Below are positions 25,951-36,031 of a DNA stretch of 64,000 nucleotides, piece after piece. Source of the stretch: Candidatus Heimdallarchaeum endolithica (GTDB taxonomy: Archaea > Asgardarchaeota > Heimdallarchaeia > Heimdallarchaeales > Heimdallarchaeaceae); contig CP084167.1 of NCBI GenBank assembly GCA_021513715.1, positions 1,814,571 to 1,878,570 on the forward strand, written 5' to 3'. The position numbers were made by a program, and so were the translations under genes. Position 1 is the stretch's first letter, and each line of letters starts with the position of its first letter. The notes under the pieces are model-generated. The model saw nothing but the letters and a program-made list of their open reading frames with translations. It was not told the origin of the DNA and made no database searches.

Positions 25951-26041
25951 GATTGGTTGGGGAGAGTCCTGAAGAAATTACGTAAAATTTCAACTCATGA
26001 TTAATGGAAGTATAGCTTACAAAAAAGAAGAGTAAAATCAA

Positions 26042-26395
26042 TTAGGCCCGCTCATAATAACCAGGAGTTCTATGAGGCCCAAAAGATTCTACCCCCTCTT
26101 CTTTCAACTGTAACAATAACTCCTCTTTTTCTTTTTCTGATATTTCATCTCTTTCAAACAAAAAATTAATTATTTCTATTGCCTCATCTACTGTTTTACA
26201 TCGGCATATAAAATCTATAACTCCAGGTTCATATCCTCTGAATTTTCTTATTTTTTTTGTTCCTTTGCTTGTTCTTGCTTCATGTTCTGATAGAATTTGT
26301 TCACTTTCCTTTAGTTCTTTATAGATTGCAGGAAAAAAGTCCTTAATATCGTCTTCTAAATCTCCAGCATTAGCTTTTTTTTGCTTATTTTGCAT
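26042..26395 (-). CDS. DUF2095-like archaeal protein
   Basis: 117 residues. DFFPAIYKEL, the basic RKFRGYEPGVIDFICRCKTVDEAIEIINFL stretch and C-terminal GVESFGPHRTPGYYERA fit the archaeal DUF2095 family as I recall it. Function unknown. Monocistronic, 78 bp downstream of the Trm5-like gene in the same direction. Confidence 0.65.
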   Translation of the reverse strand: MQNKQKKANAGDLEDDIKDFFPAIYKELKESEQILSEHEARTSKGTKKIRKFRGYEPGVIDFICRCKTVDEAIEIINFLFERDEISEKEKEELLLQLKEEGVESFGPHRTPGYYERA

Positions 26396-26473
26396 AATTA
26401 GACATAAAATTTAGTAATTAAAAGACTTATGATTTATAATTTTGAAATAAAATTTCAACCTATGTTTATGAAA

Positions 26474-27286
26474 TTAAACTTTTGTTTTTTCAACCCTAAG
26501 ATCTACAGCGATGTGTGCAATATTTGGAGATAATGAGCGAATTTTTCTTATTAATTGAATTATAATCTTATTCTTTAACTTACTCTCTTTAACTACTCTC
26601 TCTAGTCTTTGCCTAACAATTTTTCCAAGATCATTTTTGTTTTCTTTTTTTCCTACATACTCTGAAATTTGCCAATGGATAATCCCTTCTTCATTCGATA
26701 GAGATTTTATCGCTAGAGGAAGTGCTTTATCGGCAAGCATTGGAAGAGGTAAAATTATTCTATCTGCATAATTAATAAACTGTTTTTTTACAATTTCAAG
26801 AGCATCACCTAAGTAAGGAATTACTTTATTATTACACTTATTAACTTCAATATTTTTAATCATATATTGATAAGCAGCATAGTTTAACTCTATACTATGA
26901 ATCACAGAAGAAGGCACTTTTTTTGCTATACAAATAGAAAAGGGTCCTACTCCAGAAAAAAAGTTAATTATTTTCTCATTTTTATTAACTTCATTCGCAA
27001 TACGTTGTCTTTCAAAACTTAATCTCGGTGAAAAGAAAACTTTTGCAGGGTTGAGATAGAATTTACACCCATATTCAGTATGTATCGTTTCAAATTTTTT
27101 TTCTCCCATAAAATATCTTAGAGAGGGAACTCTTTCCTCTTTAGAGACTTTATTAGTTTGTAATAGTACTGTTCGTATATGCTTCTTCTTTGATAATTGT
27201 TCTTCAGCAAAGTTTCTTAATTTGCATAAATCTTCATTCGACCTAATAATTAGTATGTGTCCTATTTGCTCAGAAATGACCTTCAT
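26474..27286 (-). CDS. Trm5-like tRNA (guanine37-N1) methyltransferase
   Basis: 270 residues, class I methyltransferase of the Trm5/Tyw2 group: YGCKFYLNPAKVFFSPRLSFER, the SAM-binding loop NFFSGVGPFSICIAK, IELNYAAYQYMIKNIEVN and GDALEI. It should methylate G37 or act on wyosine precursors. The usual MNLP-type motif after the DRV strand reads DRIILPLPM, which lacks the Asn normally present in active Trm5, so the exact reaction is uncertain. Divergent from the thiolase gene. Confidence 0.75.
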   Translation of the reverse strand: MKVISEQIGHILIIRSNEDLCKLRNFAEEQLSKKKHIRTVLLQTNKVSKEERVPSLRYFMGEKKFETIHTEYGCKFYLNPAKVFFSPRLSFERQRIANEVNKNEKIINFFSGVGPFSICIAKKVPSSVIHSIELNYAAYQYMIKNIEVNKCNNKVIPYLGDALEIVKKQFINYADRIILPLPMLADKALPLAIKSLSNEEGIIHWQISEYVGKKENKNDLGKIVRQRLERVVKESKLKNKIIIQLIRKIRSLSPNIAHIAVDLRVEKTKV

Positions 27287-27345
27287 AGTTTCTTGTAGAA
27301 TGTATTACAGAATAGTTTAAAATCTTAATTGTATATTAACCAATA

Positions 27346-28509
27346 ATGAACAGAGTTTTTATTATCGGAGTAGGTCTAACGAAATTTGGAAAGCATGAAC
27401 AGTTAAGTACAAGGGATCTTTTTTTTCATGCTTCAAAAAAAGCTATCGCAGATGCGAAAATAGATATTAATGAAATCGATGGAATATATTTTGGGAATCT
27501 TTCTTCTGACAGATTTGAACACCAAGCTCACACAGCAGCAATTAATGCATCTAATATTTCTTTTCGTCATCTTCCTTCTACAAGAATAGAAGATGCATGT
27601 GCTTCAGGAGGAGTGGCAGTAGCACAAGCTTACTTAGCAATAAAATCAGGGCTTCATGACACTGTTCTTGTAGCTGGAGCAGAAAAAATGACTAATCTAA
27701 GCACACCAGAAGTTACAGATGTTTTAGGTACATGTGCAGATGATATATACGAACTCCCCCACGGTATAACATTTCCAGGCTTGTATGCATTAATGGCAAG
27801 AGCACACATGCACAAATATGGTACTACAAGAGAACAAATGTCAATGGTTGCAGTAAAGAACCACTTTAATGCTTTAAAAAACCCTTATGCTCAATTTCAC
27901 AAAGAAATAACGTTAGAAAAAGCAATGAACTCCATTATTGTTTCAGATCCATTAAATTTGTATGATTGCTCCCCTATTACTGACGGAGGCGCTGCAATTA
28001 TATTAACCTCTGAAGAAAAAATAAAAAATCTTGATGTTAGTCCTGTTGAAATTGTAGGTGTTGGGCAAGCTTCTGATTCTATTAGTTTAGCCAACAGAAA
28101 ATCACTTACAAGCATTGAAGCAAATAAAATTGCAGCAAAACGAGCTTATAATATGGCTCAGATTACTCCAAAAAACATTGATATTGCTGAAGTACATGAC
28201 TGTTTTACCATTGCCGAAATAATTAATATTGAAGATTTAGGCTTTTTTGAAGAAGGAAAAGGAGGAAAAGCAGTTGAAGAAGGAACAACAGCAATTGATG
28301 GTGATTTGCCAATAAATACAGATGGAGGATTAAAAGCTAAAGGACACCCTATTGGTGCTACAGGAGTTGCACAGATTATCGAATTGGTTCACCAGATCAG
28401 AGGAACAGCAGAAAATAGGCAACTAAATGGTATAAAATATGGACTTGCTCAAAATATGGGGGGCTCTGGAGCAACTAGTGTAGTAAACATTCTTAAGGAG
28501 GTTGATTAG
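27346..28509 (+). CDS. Acetyl-CoA C-acetyltransferase (thiolase, SCP-x-like)
   Basis: 387 residues. Nucleophile DACASGG, late active-site residues in EVHDCFTIAE and KAKGHPIGATGVAQI. Archaeal thiolase of the kind that forms a complex with a DUF35 protein and HMG-CoA synthase for mevalonate synthesis. The DUF35 gene follows directly, but no HMG-CoA synthase gene is beside it. Role could be mevalonate entry or beta-oxidation. Confidence 0.9.
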   Translation: MNRVFIIGVGLTKFGKHEQLSTRDLFFHASKKAIADAKIDINEIDGIYFGNLSSDRFEHQAHTAAINASNISFRHLPSTRIEDACASGGVAVAQAYLAIKSGLHDTVLVAGAEKMTNLSTPEVTDVLGTCADDIYELPHGITFPGLYALMARAHMHKYGTTREQMSMVAVKNHFNALKNPYAQFHKEITLEKAMNSIIVSDPLNLYDCSPITDGGAAIILTSEEKIKNLDVSPVEIVGVGQASDSISLANRKSLTSIEANKIAAKRAYNMAQITPKNIDIAEVHDCFTIAEIINIEDLGFFEEGKGGKAVEEGTTAIDGDLPINTDGGLKAKGHPIGATGVAQIIELVHQIRGTAENRQLNGIKYGLAQNMGGSGATSVVNILKEVD

Positions 28510-28510
28510 A

Positions 28511-28882
28511 GTGGAGTCAATTCTAAATAGTTTTATTGAAGGATTAAAAAACGAGAAAATTCTATATAATCGATGTAATCAGTGTAAGAAAAATTTTCTT
28601 CCACCAACTTATCACTGTCCTACTTGTGGGAATGACAAATTAGAAATAAAGGAAGCTCAAAAAGAGGGTACAATCGAAACTTTTACTGTTGTTCATGTTG
28701 CTCCAACAGACTTTGTCAAAGAAGCTCCATATATAGTAGGAATAGTTCAACTCAACGATGATTTAAGGATAATGGCACGTATTAAAAGTACACAAAATGA
28801 GAATATAAATGTAGGAGACAAAGTAAAAGCAGCATTTGATAAAAAAAAGCAAGATGCATCTATTCTGTTCTTTACTTTTTAG
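28511..28882 (+). CDS. DUF35 OB-fold/zinc-ribbon acyl-CoA-associated protein
   Basis: 123 residues from GTG 28511. AGGAGGT at 28496-28502 sits 8 nt ahead, which favours this start over TTG 28502. Zinc ribbon CNQCKKNFLPPTYHCPTCG, then an OB fold (GTIETFTVVHVAPTDF ... APYIVGIVQLNDDLRIMAR). In archaea DUF35 proteins bridge thiolase and HMG-CoA synthase and help channel acetoacetyl-CoA. One base separates it from the thiolase stop codon. Confidence 0.9.
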   Translation: MESILNSFIEGLKNEKILYNRCNQCKKNFLPPTYHCPTCGNDKLEIKEAQKEGTIETFTVVHVAPTDFVKEAPYIVGIVQLNDDLRIMARIKSTQNENINVGDKVKAAFDKKKQDASILFFTF

Positions 28883-28885
28883 ATT

Positions 28886-29284
28886 TTATATTTCTCCAAC
28901 TAACTTTAATCCTTTTTTTCCAACCAACGTTACATACAAGAGTCCTTCTTTATGAAGTCTTTTTCTCAGATTGACATCTGTTGTTGCTACAATTCCATCA
29001 TATTCTTTTGCTAGGCGAACTAATTCATCATCAGTGTGTCCTTCAGTTCTTGAAGGTATAATTTCGAATTTTTGAGCAATCGCTAGAGCCAACCTTGCTT
29101 TATTTTGCACAGATGGTTTTCCGTTCTCTACTAAGTTTTGCAGTTCTTTTATTACAATCTCTGGAATAACAACTTTAGAAGAAAAAGGTAAAGATTCTAT
29201 TTGTCCTAAATTTAATTTTTTCTCGGCTGGTAACATCAAAATACAGCTATCTAGAAATACTAACCGCTTTTTTACTGAAATCAT
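28886..29284 (-). CDS. PIN-domain protein (FCF1/VapC9-like)
   Basis: 132 residues. Acidic PIN residues in VFLDSCIL, IPEIVIKEL, TDDELVRLA and ATTDVNLRKRL. Archaeal PIN proteins directly after aIF2gamma are probably rRNA-processing nucleases rather than toxins. ATG overlaps the aIF2gamma stop (ATGA), so the pair is translationally coupled. Confidence 0.85.
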   Translation of the reverse strand: MISVKKRLVFLDSCILMLPAEKKLNLGQIESLPFSSKVVIPEIVIKELQNLVENGKPSVQNKARLALAIAQKFEIIPSRTEGHTDDELVRLAKEYDGIVATTDVNLRKRLHKEGLLYVTLVGKKGLKLVGEI

Positions 29285-30564
29285 TTGTCATCAATTATTT
29301 CTCCAACTCCAATTAGACGGAACCTTCTTTGTATCCTTCGAGATATTGCAACTTTTTCTTTAACTCGAGAAGATATTTCTCTTGTTAACTTAACCTTGAC
29401 CCATTCTCCTTTAATTTCTGTAATTACACCAGCAGTTTTTGCTGTCCCCACATTTAACATTAAAGTTTCATTTTTAGCTAATGGTTGTACTTCTGTAATT
29501 TCTTCCGAACCCACCACATACTTCATCAGTTGAACTTTCATTGTTAATTCGCTAAGAATTGGGGGTGAATGACCCGGAGATGTAACAATATTTCCAGACA
29601 TCTTATCCGCCCTAGCAAAAGAGGGATCAAGATCTGTTCCTAATCCGACTAGACCACCAGAATGAGCAACATCTGTAAAACCTTGATCTCCTATTGCAAT
29701 GCTTACCACTTTGGTTTTTATTGGAACATATTCAGTTTTTTTACCTTTTTTAAGAGAAAGGCCTGGCACGATCTCAATTTCATCGCCAACCCTTACTACA
29801 CCACTTTTAATGGAACCACCTAAAACTGCTCCTCTGAGTTTTTTAGGTTTTGTTCCTGGGCGATTAATGTCAAAGGAACGTGCAACGTGCATTTCAAACG
29901 GACTTTCTTCATCAATTTTAGGACTAGGTATATTTTCTTCAATTGCTTTGATAAGCAGATCTAAATTTGCTTTATGCATTGCACTAATGGGAATAATGGG
30001 AGCGTTTTCAGCTATTGTCCCTTTTATAAAATCTTTTATTTGTTGATAATTTTTCTTTGCTTGCTCTTCAGATACAAGTTCAATTTTGTTTTGAGCAATT
30101 ACAATATTTGAGATACCTAAAATTTCCATTGCAGCTAGATGTTCTCGTGTTTGAGGTTGAGGACACTCAGTATTAGCCGCAATAAGTAAAATTGCACCAT
30201 CCATTATATTTGCTCCAGAAAGTAGGGTTGCCATAAGAATTTCATGTCCTGGACAATCAACAAAAGAGACTTTTCGTAATAATTCTGTTTCAACATTATG
30301 TACAGGGCATATTTTTTCTGTTGTGTAACACTCAGGATCACCACATTGAGGACACTTTCGAAATTCTGCATCTGCATATCCGAGTCTTATGGAAATCCCT
30401 CTTTTTAACTCTTCTGAGTGAGTATCAGGAAATTTTCCAGAAAGAGCTTGAACTAGCGTTGATTTACCATTATCTACATGTCCAATTGTCCCAATGTTTA
30501 CTTCGGCTTGGACAATAGTTTCACTCTTTTTATTAGACGGTGTGTTCTTTTGTTCTTTGCTCAT
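29281..30564 (-). CDS. eif2g: Translation initiation factor aIF2 subunit gamma
   Basis: 427 residues. GTPase motifs GHVDNGKST, switch region RGISIRLGYAD, DCPGHE and NKIELV; zinc knuckle CPQCGDPECYTTEKICPVH. Domains II and III follow. It carries initiator Met-tRNA to the ribosome. In the P-loop the usual His (GHVDHGK) is replaced by Asn (codon AAT). First gene of a two-gene operon with the PIN gene. Confidence 0.96.
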   Translation of the reverse strand: MSKEQKNTPSNKKSETIVQAEVNIGTIGHVDNGKSTLVQALSGKFPDTHSEELKRGISIRLGYADAEFRKCPQCGDPECYTTEKICPVHNVETELLRKVSFVDCPGHEILMATLLSGANIMDGAILLIAANTECPQPQTREHLAAMEILGISNIVIAQNKIELVSEEQAKKNYQQIKDFIKGTIAENAPIIPISAMHKANLDLLIKAIEENIPSPKIDEESPFEMHVARSFDINRPGTKPKKLRGAVLGGSIKSGVVRVGDEIEIVPGLSLKKGKKTEYVPIKTKVVSIAIGDQGFTDVAHSGGLVGLGTDLDPSFARADKMSGNIVTSPGHSPPILSELTMKVQLMKYVVGSEEITEVQPLAKNETLMLNVGTAKTAGVITEIKGEWVKVKLTREISSRVKEKVAISRRIQRRFRLIGVGEIIDDK

Positions 30565-31076
30565 CTTAAGTCCTTATTATCTACTGGATTAATATAGTTA
30601 ATGGTGTTAAACCATGCTAAATTTTTGTTTACATATTTTATTGAACAGTCAAATACAAAAAATAAACAGTCGAATACAAAAAATAGGAAAATACATGAAA
30701 AGAAAAAAAAATAATACGTATCGAATAATGATTTCCAATTATCATACAAAAACAGCAACAAAAAAAATAAACAACTTTATTCTTGAACTAATATAGAGAT
30801 ATTCACTAATTTTTAATCATAGATTTAATAGATAGTCAACGTGTGTTTCAGCCCTTCAATTTTAAAAAATGCAATATTACAAACATAGTGCAAGAATATA
30901 AACACCAACAATAATTATTATTTTTTTCTTGTAAAAAACAGATGCAAGATAAAAAATTTCACGAGTTATGGCATTTTTACTAGTTTAAACTATTTAAACC
31001 AGCGTTTTTGGTAAAAGGATTTAAAAAGACAACTGAAAACGTTAATTTAACCTACAAAAAGGGATGTATCTGAAAA
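30565..31076. other. Gene-free region
   Basis: No credible gene. A short direct repeat, AGTC[A/G]AATACAAAAAATA, occurs twice near 30648-30687. A TTTAAAAAG box near 31019-31027 is a likely promoter for the winged-helix gene. Confidence 0.5.
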
Positions 31077-31337
31077 ATGGCAATTTCTTCAGGAACAACA
31101 AACCTAAAGTTAGATACGCAAAAGATTGAACTGCTAGAAAAGCTACCTCCAAGTGCAAGAAGAGTTTTTAAGATTGTGAAAGAAAAAGGCCCAATTACGA
31201 GCGCAGAAATCGTAGAAATTTGCAATTTAGCGCCACGAACCGTTCGACATGGACTCAAGCTGCTTGTAAGAGCTGGTCTAATAGAAAAACTACCGCACTT
31301 ACTAGATATGAGATCAAGTAAATTTTATTGTGACTAA
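31077..31337 (+). CDS. Small winged-helix DNA-binding protein
   Basis: 86 residues, one winged-helix domain covering most of the chain: ARRVFKIVKEKGPITSAEIVEICNLAPRTVRHGLKLLVRAGLIEKL. A MarR/ArsR-like transcription regulator by fold; it lacks any effector domain. Target unknown. Confidence 0.75.
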   Translation: MAISSGTTNLKLDTQKIELLEKLPPSARRVFKIVKEKGPITSAEIVEICNLAPRTVRHGLKLLVRAGLIEKLPHLLDMRSSKFYCD

Positions 31338-31485
31338 ATCTATTAAGTCAATCTTTTTATTTTCGTTTTTAATATCGATTTCTGTTTTCTCTATTAGAAA
31401 TGTACTTACGGGTACTCAAGAGTTTTTTCAATTTAAGTGGTTGATTTTTTCAAAAAGCTTTAATTTGATTAAGTTTCAATTTAAA

Positions 31486-32691
31486 ATGAATATCATGTTA
31501 ATAGGAATTGTAGGAAAACCAAGTGCTGGAAAAAGTACATTTCTCAATGCACTTACAATGGTTGGAGCTAAAACTGGCTCTTATCCCTTTACGACTATTG
31601 AACCAAATAGAGGAACTGCTTATGTAAGAACAAAATGCAAATGTACAGAATTAGGTGTCAAAGATAATCCAAGAAATAGCATCTGTGAAAATGGTTTTCG
31701 ATTTTTACCTATTCAATTTTTAGATGTTGCGGGTCTTGTTCCAGGTGCATCTGAAGGAAGGGGATTGGGAAATAAATTCTTAGACGATTTACGCCAAGCC
31801 GATTTGTTGATTCATGTTGTTGATGCAAGTGGGTCATTAGATGCTGAAGGGAATCAAGTTAATAAAGGAAGCTGGGATCCATTGAAAGATGTTTCGTTTT
31901 TAGAGGATGAAATAGATTCTTGGATTAAAAACATAATTACTCGTGATTATATAGGAATGAAAAAGAAGGCTGAAGCAGAAAAGATAAGGTTATCAAAGTT
32001 ATTAACTGAAAAACTTTCTGGATTAAAGATTTCTCCTTCTGATATTTCATCGTCTATCTTCGAATCAGATATCATTGATGATGACCCTAAAACATGGGAT
32101 GAAAATTTGGATAATCTTGTTACCATAATTCGAAAAAAATCCAAGCCTATAATCGTAGTAGCAAACAAGATTGATCAAGAAACAGCACACGAAAATTATG
32201 AAAGAATGAAAGAAATTCTTAAAAAAGATGTTTTTCCTGCTTCTGCACTTTCTGAGGTCGTATTAAGGTCAGAGCAAGAGAAGGGTACTATTAGTTATAC
32301 CCCTGGAGATTCAGATTTTAAAATATTAGATGAAGAAAAATTAGGGAAGAAGAAGGAAATTTTGTTAAAGATAAAACATGAAATTTTAGAGAGATATGGA
32401 TCAACTGGTATTCAAAAAATACTAAATTATATTGTATTTGATAAAATGAAAATGATTGTTGTATATCCTGTCGAAGATTTAACAAAGTACACTGACAAAG
32501 ATGGAAATGTCCTACCTGATGCTTTTTTAGTACCGAAAGGGACTACAACTATTGAGTTTGCAGGAAAAATACATTCTGATTTTGCGAAAAACTTCATCAA
32601 TGGACAACTTGCCCCCTCAGGAAGAAGAGTAGGAGCAGATTATGAATTACAAAACAACGATGTAATAAAAATAAATGCAGCAGTAAAATAA
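31486..32691 (+). CDS. YchF/Obg-like GTPase, archaeal type with TGS domain
   Basis: 401 residues from ATG 31486 ([17 protein letters not shown]); the frame is open upstream but encodes a hydrophobic stretch not found in the family. P-loop GKPSAGKST, switch [32 protein letters not shown], and a C-terminal TGS domain ([26 protein letters not shown]). Ribosome-associated GTPase/ATPase of the Ola1/YchF group; the precise role is unsettled. Confidence 0.9.
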   Translation: MNIMLIGIVGKPSAGKSTFLNALTMVGAKTGSYPFTTIEPNRGTAYVRTKCKCTELGVKDNPRNSICENGFRFLPIQFLDVAGLVPGASEGRGLGNKFLDDLRQADLLIHVVDASGSLDAEGNQVNKGSWDPLKDVSFLEDEIDSWIKNIITRDYIGMKKKAEAEKIRLSKLLTEKLSGLKISPSDISSSIFESDIIDDDPKTWDENLDNLVTIIRKKSKPIIVVANKIDQETAHENYERMKEILKKDVFPASALSEVVLRSEQEKGTISYTPGDSDFKILDEEKLGKKKEILLKIKHEILERYGSTGIQKILNYIVFDKMKMIVVYPVEDLTKYTDKDGNVLPDAFLVPKGTTTIEFAGKIHSDFAKNFINGQLAPSGRRVGADYELQNNDVIKINAAVK

Positions 32692-32752
32692 ACTTATTGC
32701 AATATGACAAGTAAATAAGAAAGGAATAAGAAAAAAATCATAAGTAAAGTCT

Positions 32753-35041
32753 TTAAAGTTCATAATCATGTGTATGAAACATTACATCACGGTTTACAGC
32801 TGCTTTAAACATCTGTAGAAGTAATTCATTGTCTGTTCTAATTGCTACAGGTACAGCATCAGGCACCAAAAATGCAAAGATTGCTTCGTCAAAACCATCC
32901 TTAATACCACAAAAAACATCCTTTTTGTCGTATTGTCTTAATTTCAGACCTACAAAGCGTTCTTTTAAGTTTATCAAGGCATTTCTAAATTTTCCTGAAG
33001 AAAAGTCAGAAACTAGTGTTACTCTATTTGCTTTTGTAAACATCGCCATTTCTTCCAACAAAGATTCTTCTAAGTATGGTGTTATTACCAACAACTCCCT
33101 ACTAGCCCGCATACTTAAATCAGTTAAACTTGCTAGAATTGCTTCCTCACCAACTATCACCGACACATTATGATGTCCTTTGATGTTAACAGAATTTGCG
33201 GCTTTATCGATCTGTTTTAATTCATCTTCTCTTGTATTTATCACTTGATAATATGCAGATGCTTTTTCTCGCAATGATGCTAATTTTTCCATTATTGCTT
33301 CATCAACATCCTTAATAACAGAAGCAACTTGAGCCACAATAGTGTCAATTTGTACTTCTTCTGCTTCAATTATTTTGGATGTAAGTTGCTCCTTTATTTT
33401 TTCTGTTTTTTCTTCCATAATTTTCATATCATCATTTATATGGTTTGCAATTTCTTCTTTAGTTTTTATTACTTTATTGGCAAAGTCTTTATCAAAGACT
33501 GCAAGTTTTTCTTTAAAATCTCCACCAATTTTTTGGATATCTTCTTTTGTTTTATTTAGTTCCGTATTTACTTCATTCTTGAAATCAATCATAGTCTTAG
33601 AATGCTCATCATGGAATTGTTGGATATTTCCTATAATATTAGAAGACGTATTATCCATACTTTCAGAAATAGTTTTAATTAAATTTGAACTTACCTCTTT
33701 ACATGAATCGTAAGAAGATAAAACATATTTCTCGACTTCATTTTGAATTTTATTCAAAAGTTCATCAGGTAGAAGTTCTGTTTTCTCAGTTGTTTCTGCT
33801 ATAATTTGACTCTTTTTTGTTTTAATACTAGTTGCTCCATTCAATTGGAAATGATCTATTTTCTCGCGCAATTTGTCCTTTGTTTCATTAATTTTTAAAA
33901 CATGTTGATCAACTATTTGAAGACCACTTTCTGAGAAATTATTTGCAAGAGATCTCATACCATCTCTTACTTCTTGTAATTTTTCGATTAAAGGACTTGC
34001 TTTCTTTTTCTTCAAGTCTTCTGCTAGGTGTAAAGCATCGACTATAGTAGAAGAAAGTTTGTTAATATTTCTATCAATTTGTTCTACTGATCTTCTTAAT
34101 TCCTGTGTTTGGCGAGTTTGCTCTGTTAAGATAACATTAATATTTTGTTGTAATGATTCAGCCAATATACGACTTTCCTTAACCCAAGCTTCAAATGTAT
34201 CTTCCCATATCCCTCTATATTTTTTCAGGAATTCTTCTTGCAATTCATTTGCATAGTTTAAATGTTCTTTTAAAACATTATCAAGTTCTGGAGCAAATTT
34301 GTCCAGAAAATCTTTATGATTTTCTGTATGTGATTCAAGCCCATTTTTTAAGATTTTGAATAATTCTGAAAAGTCAACTGAAAGCTGCTGTTCAATATTA
34401 TTTTTATTCAACTCACTTCTTTTTTTTGCAGAATGTTCAAATTGTTTAATAAAAGCATCTAATTCTTTTAAATAAGATTCCATTCTAAGGGAGATAGCAA
34501 TTGATTGATTTTGTGCTTCAGCTATTTCTTTAGAGATCAGGTTAACTGTTTCATCAAGAATTTTAAATGATTCATTTTCAATTGTTTCTGACATTTCAAC
34601 AAACTGGGAGTTAACAGAATCAGTAAGTTGTTTTATTAATCCACTAACGATATGAATATCAAATATATGTTCATCACTTGAGTTATCTAATTTACCACCA
34701 AACTGTTTCCTTTTCTCTTGATAGGATGTTGCATCTTTTTTTAAGCTGTTTATTATTCCTTCAATAGCATATAAGGTGTCACGTTCGACTGTAATGTATT
34801 GTTTCAAAAATGGAAAAACGGCTAGATATTGTGGAGTTAAACCTTTAATTTTTTTAAGAAAACCAATTTCTTCTAGGTTTTTTACTGATTGAACTGTTGA
34901 TAGAGCGTCTAATTGAGTTATAACCATGATTTCGCCTATCGTTGCTTTCCCCAATCCAAGTACTGTTGTATATATCTTTATATCATTTTCATTTAAACCA
35001 ATTCTGGTTAATAATGGAGGTAATATGTTAACATCACTCAT
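32753..35041 (-). CDS. TrmB-HTH / long coiled-coil / TrmB C-terminal domain protein
   Basis: 762 residues. N-terminal TrmB-type winged helix (LLTRIGLNENDIKIYTTVL, GEIMVITQLDALSTVQSVKNLEEIGFLKK); then about 500 residues of almost continuous coiled coil rich in Lys, Glu and Ile; and a C-terminal domain (RASRELLVITPYLEESLLEEM ... VTLVSD ... KLRQYDKKD) resembling the PLD-like effector domain of TrmB regulators. No membrane helix. The rod between DNA-binding and effector ends is unusual for a transcription factor and suggests a structural or nucleoid role. ATG 35041 preferred over GTG 35050. Confidence 0.75.
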   Translation of the reverse strand: MSDVNILPPLLTRIGLNENDIKIYTTVLGLGKATIGEIMVITQLDALSTVQSVKNLEEIGFLKKIKGLTPQYLAVFPFLKQYITVERDTLYAIEGIINSLKKDATSYQEKRKQFGGKLDNSSDEHIFDIHIVSGLIKQLTDSVNSQFVEMSETIENESFKILDETVNLISKEIAEAQNQSIAISLRMESYLKELDAFIKQFEHSAKKRSELNKNNIEQQLSVDFSELFKILKNGLESHTENHKDFLDKFAPELDNVLKEHLNYANELQEEFLKKYRGIWEDTFEAWVKESRILAESLQQNINVILTEQTRQTQELRRSVEQIDRNINKLSSTIVDALHLAEDLKKKKASPLIEKLQEVRDGMRSLANNFSESGLQIVDQHVLKINETKDKLREKIDHFQLNGATSIKTKKSQIIAETTEKTELLPDELLNKIQNEVEKYVLSSYDSCKEVSSNLIKTISESMDNTSSNIIGNIQQFHDEHSKTMIDFKNEVNTELNKTKEDIQKIGGDFKEKLAVFDKDFANKVIKTKEEIANHINDDMKIMEEKTEKIKEQLTSKIIEAEEVQIDTIVAQVASVIKDVDEAIMEKLASLREKASAYYQVINTREDELKQIDKAANSVNIKGHHNVSVIVGEEAILASLTDLSMRASRELLVITPYLEESLLEEMAMFTKANRVTLVSDFSSGKFRNALINLKERFVGLKLRQYDKKDVFCGIKDGFDEAIFAFLVPDAVPVAIRTDNELLLQMFKAAVNRDVMFHTHDYEL

Positions 35042-35254
35042 TTGTTTCACTCACATATAAATTAAATTTTATTTATTTTTTATCTCTAATGTCATACTAA
35101 GCAGTATAGATTTTAAATTTTTGTTCTCAAAAACAAAAAACAAGTTTAAAAAACTGTATATACTTTAACCTTTTACAATCTACTATCAACATCAGATAAA
35201 TCAAAAAATGTAACAAAAACAAAAAATGTAAACAAAAAATGGGATAAGGAAAAG

Positions 35255-35818
35255 CTAAGCATATAATTTTTCATAGAAAAGTACAATGTTTTTTAGCAGA
35301 GTTTTAAATGCTTCATCAACGTTTTCACCTGTCTTTGCTGAAGTTTCAATGTATGGAACTGCAAAGCCTGACCAAGATGATAATGATCTTGCATATTCTT
35401 CTGCTTGTTCCCGTAATATTGGGTCTTTTGCTGTTTCTCTTAAATCAGATTTATTTCCAATTAAAACAATTGGTACTACACGATTATGATTATTTTTTAA
35501 TAATTCTGCAATCCATGCAGGTATATTCTCAAATGATGACCTGCGAGAAATATCAAAAACAAGCAGACAACCAGATGTCCCACGATAATAAACTTCGCGT
35601 ACTGCAGAAAATCGTTGTTGTCCAGCTAAGTCCCATATTTGTGCCACGAAATCTTGTTGATCTATTTTTAATCTTTTTACTGCAAAATCTGCACCAATTG
35701 TCATGCTATATCCTTCTTTAAATCCCTCTCCCAAGTATGTTTTTCTGAGTGATGTTTTCCCTACAGCACCGTCACCGAGTAATGTTACTTTGAAAATTTT
35801 TCGCTGTGATGAACTCAT
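35255..35818 (-). CDS. Rab-like small GTPase
   Basis: 187 residues with all G motifs: GDGAVGKTS (G1), T in the YSMTIGADF switch I, WDLAGQQRF (G3), GNKSD (G4) and ETSAK (G5), and the Rab-like WDLAGQQRFSAVREVYYRG. The tail ends FYEKLYA with no Cys, so it is not prenylated. Eukaryote-like Rab/Ras GTPases are typical of Asgard archaea. It is near the Roadblock operon; Roadblock proteins often pair with GTPases, so a functional link is plausible. Confidence 0.92.
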   Translation of the reverse strand: MSSSQRKIFKVTLLGDGAVGKTSLRKTYLGEGFKEGYSMTIGADFAVKRLKIDQQDFVAQIWDLAGQQRFSAVREVYYRGTSGCLLVFDISRRSSFENIPAWIAELLKNNHNRVVPIVLIGNKSDLRETAKDPILREQAEEYARSLSSWSGFAVPYIETSAKTGENVDEAFKTLLKNIVLFYEKLYA

Positions 35819-36031
35819 TATTTATTCCCCAATTAACTCCAATTAGTAATGACTAAATTAGCACTATAAATTAATTACTTTGTAATGCTTTAAATATTTT
35901 GCTTACTAGGAAAAGTTTTTCAAACTGATAACAAAAAAAAAATCAAATTTTAAAAACTACAACTTAAAAAAATAAGAAATTTATCAAAACAAGATAATTA
36001 AGCTTAAAAGTTACTGAAAAAAGTGAAAAAC

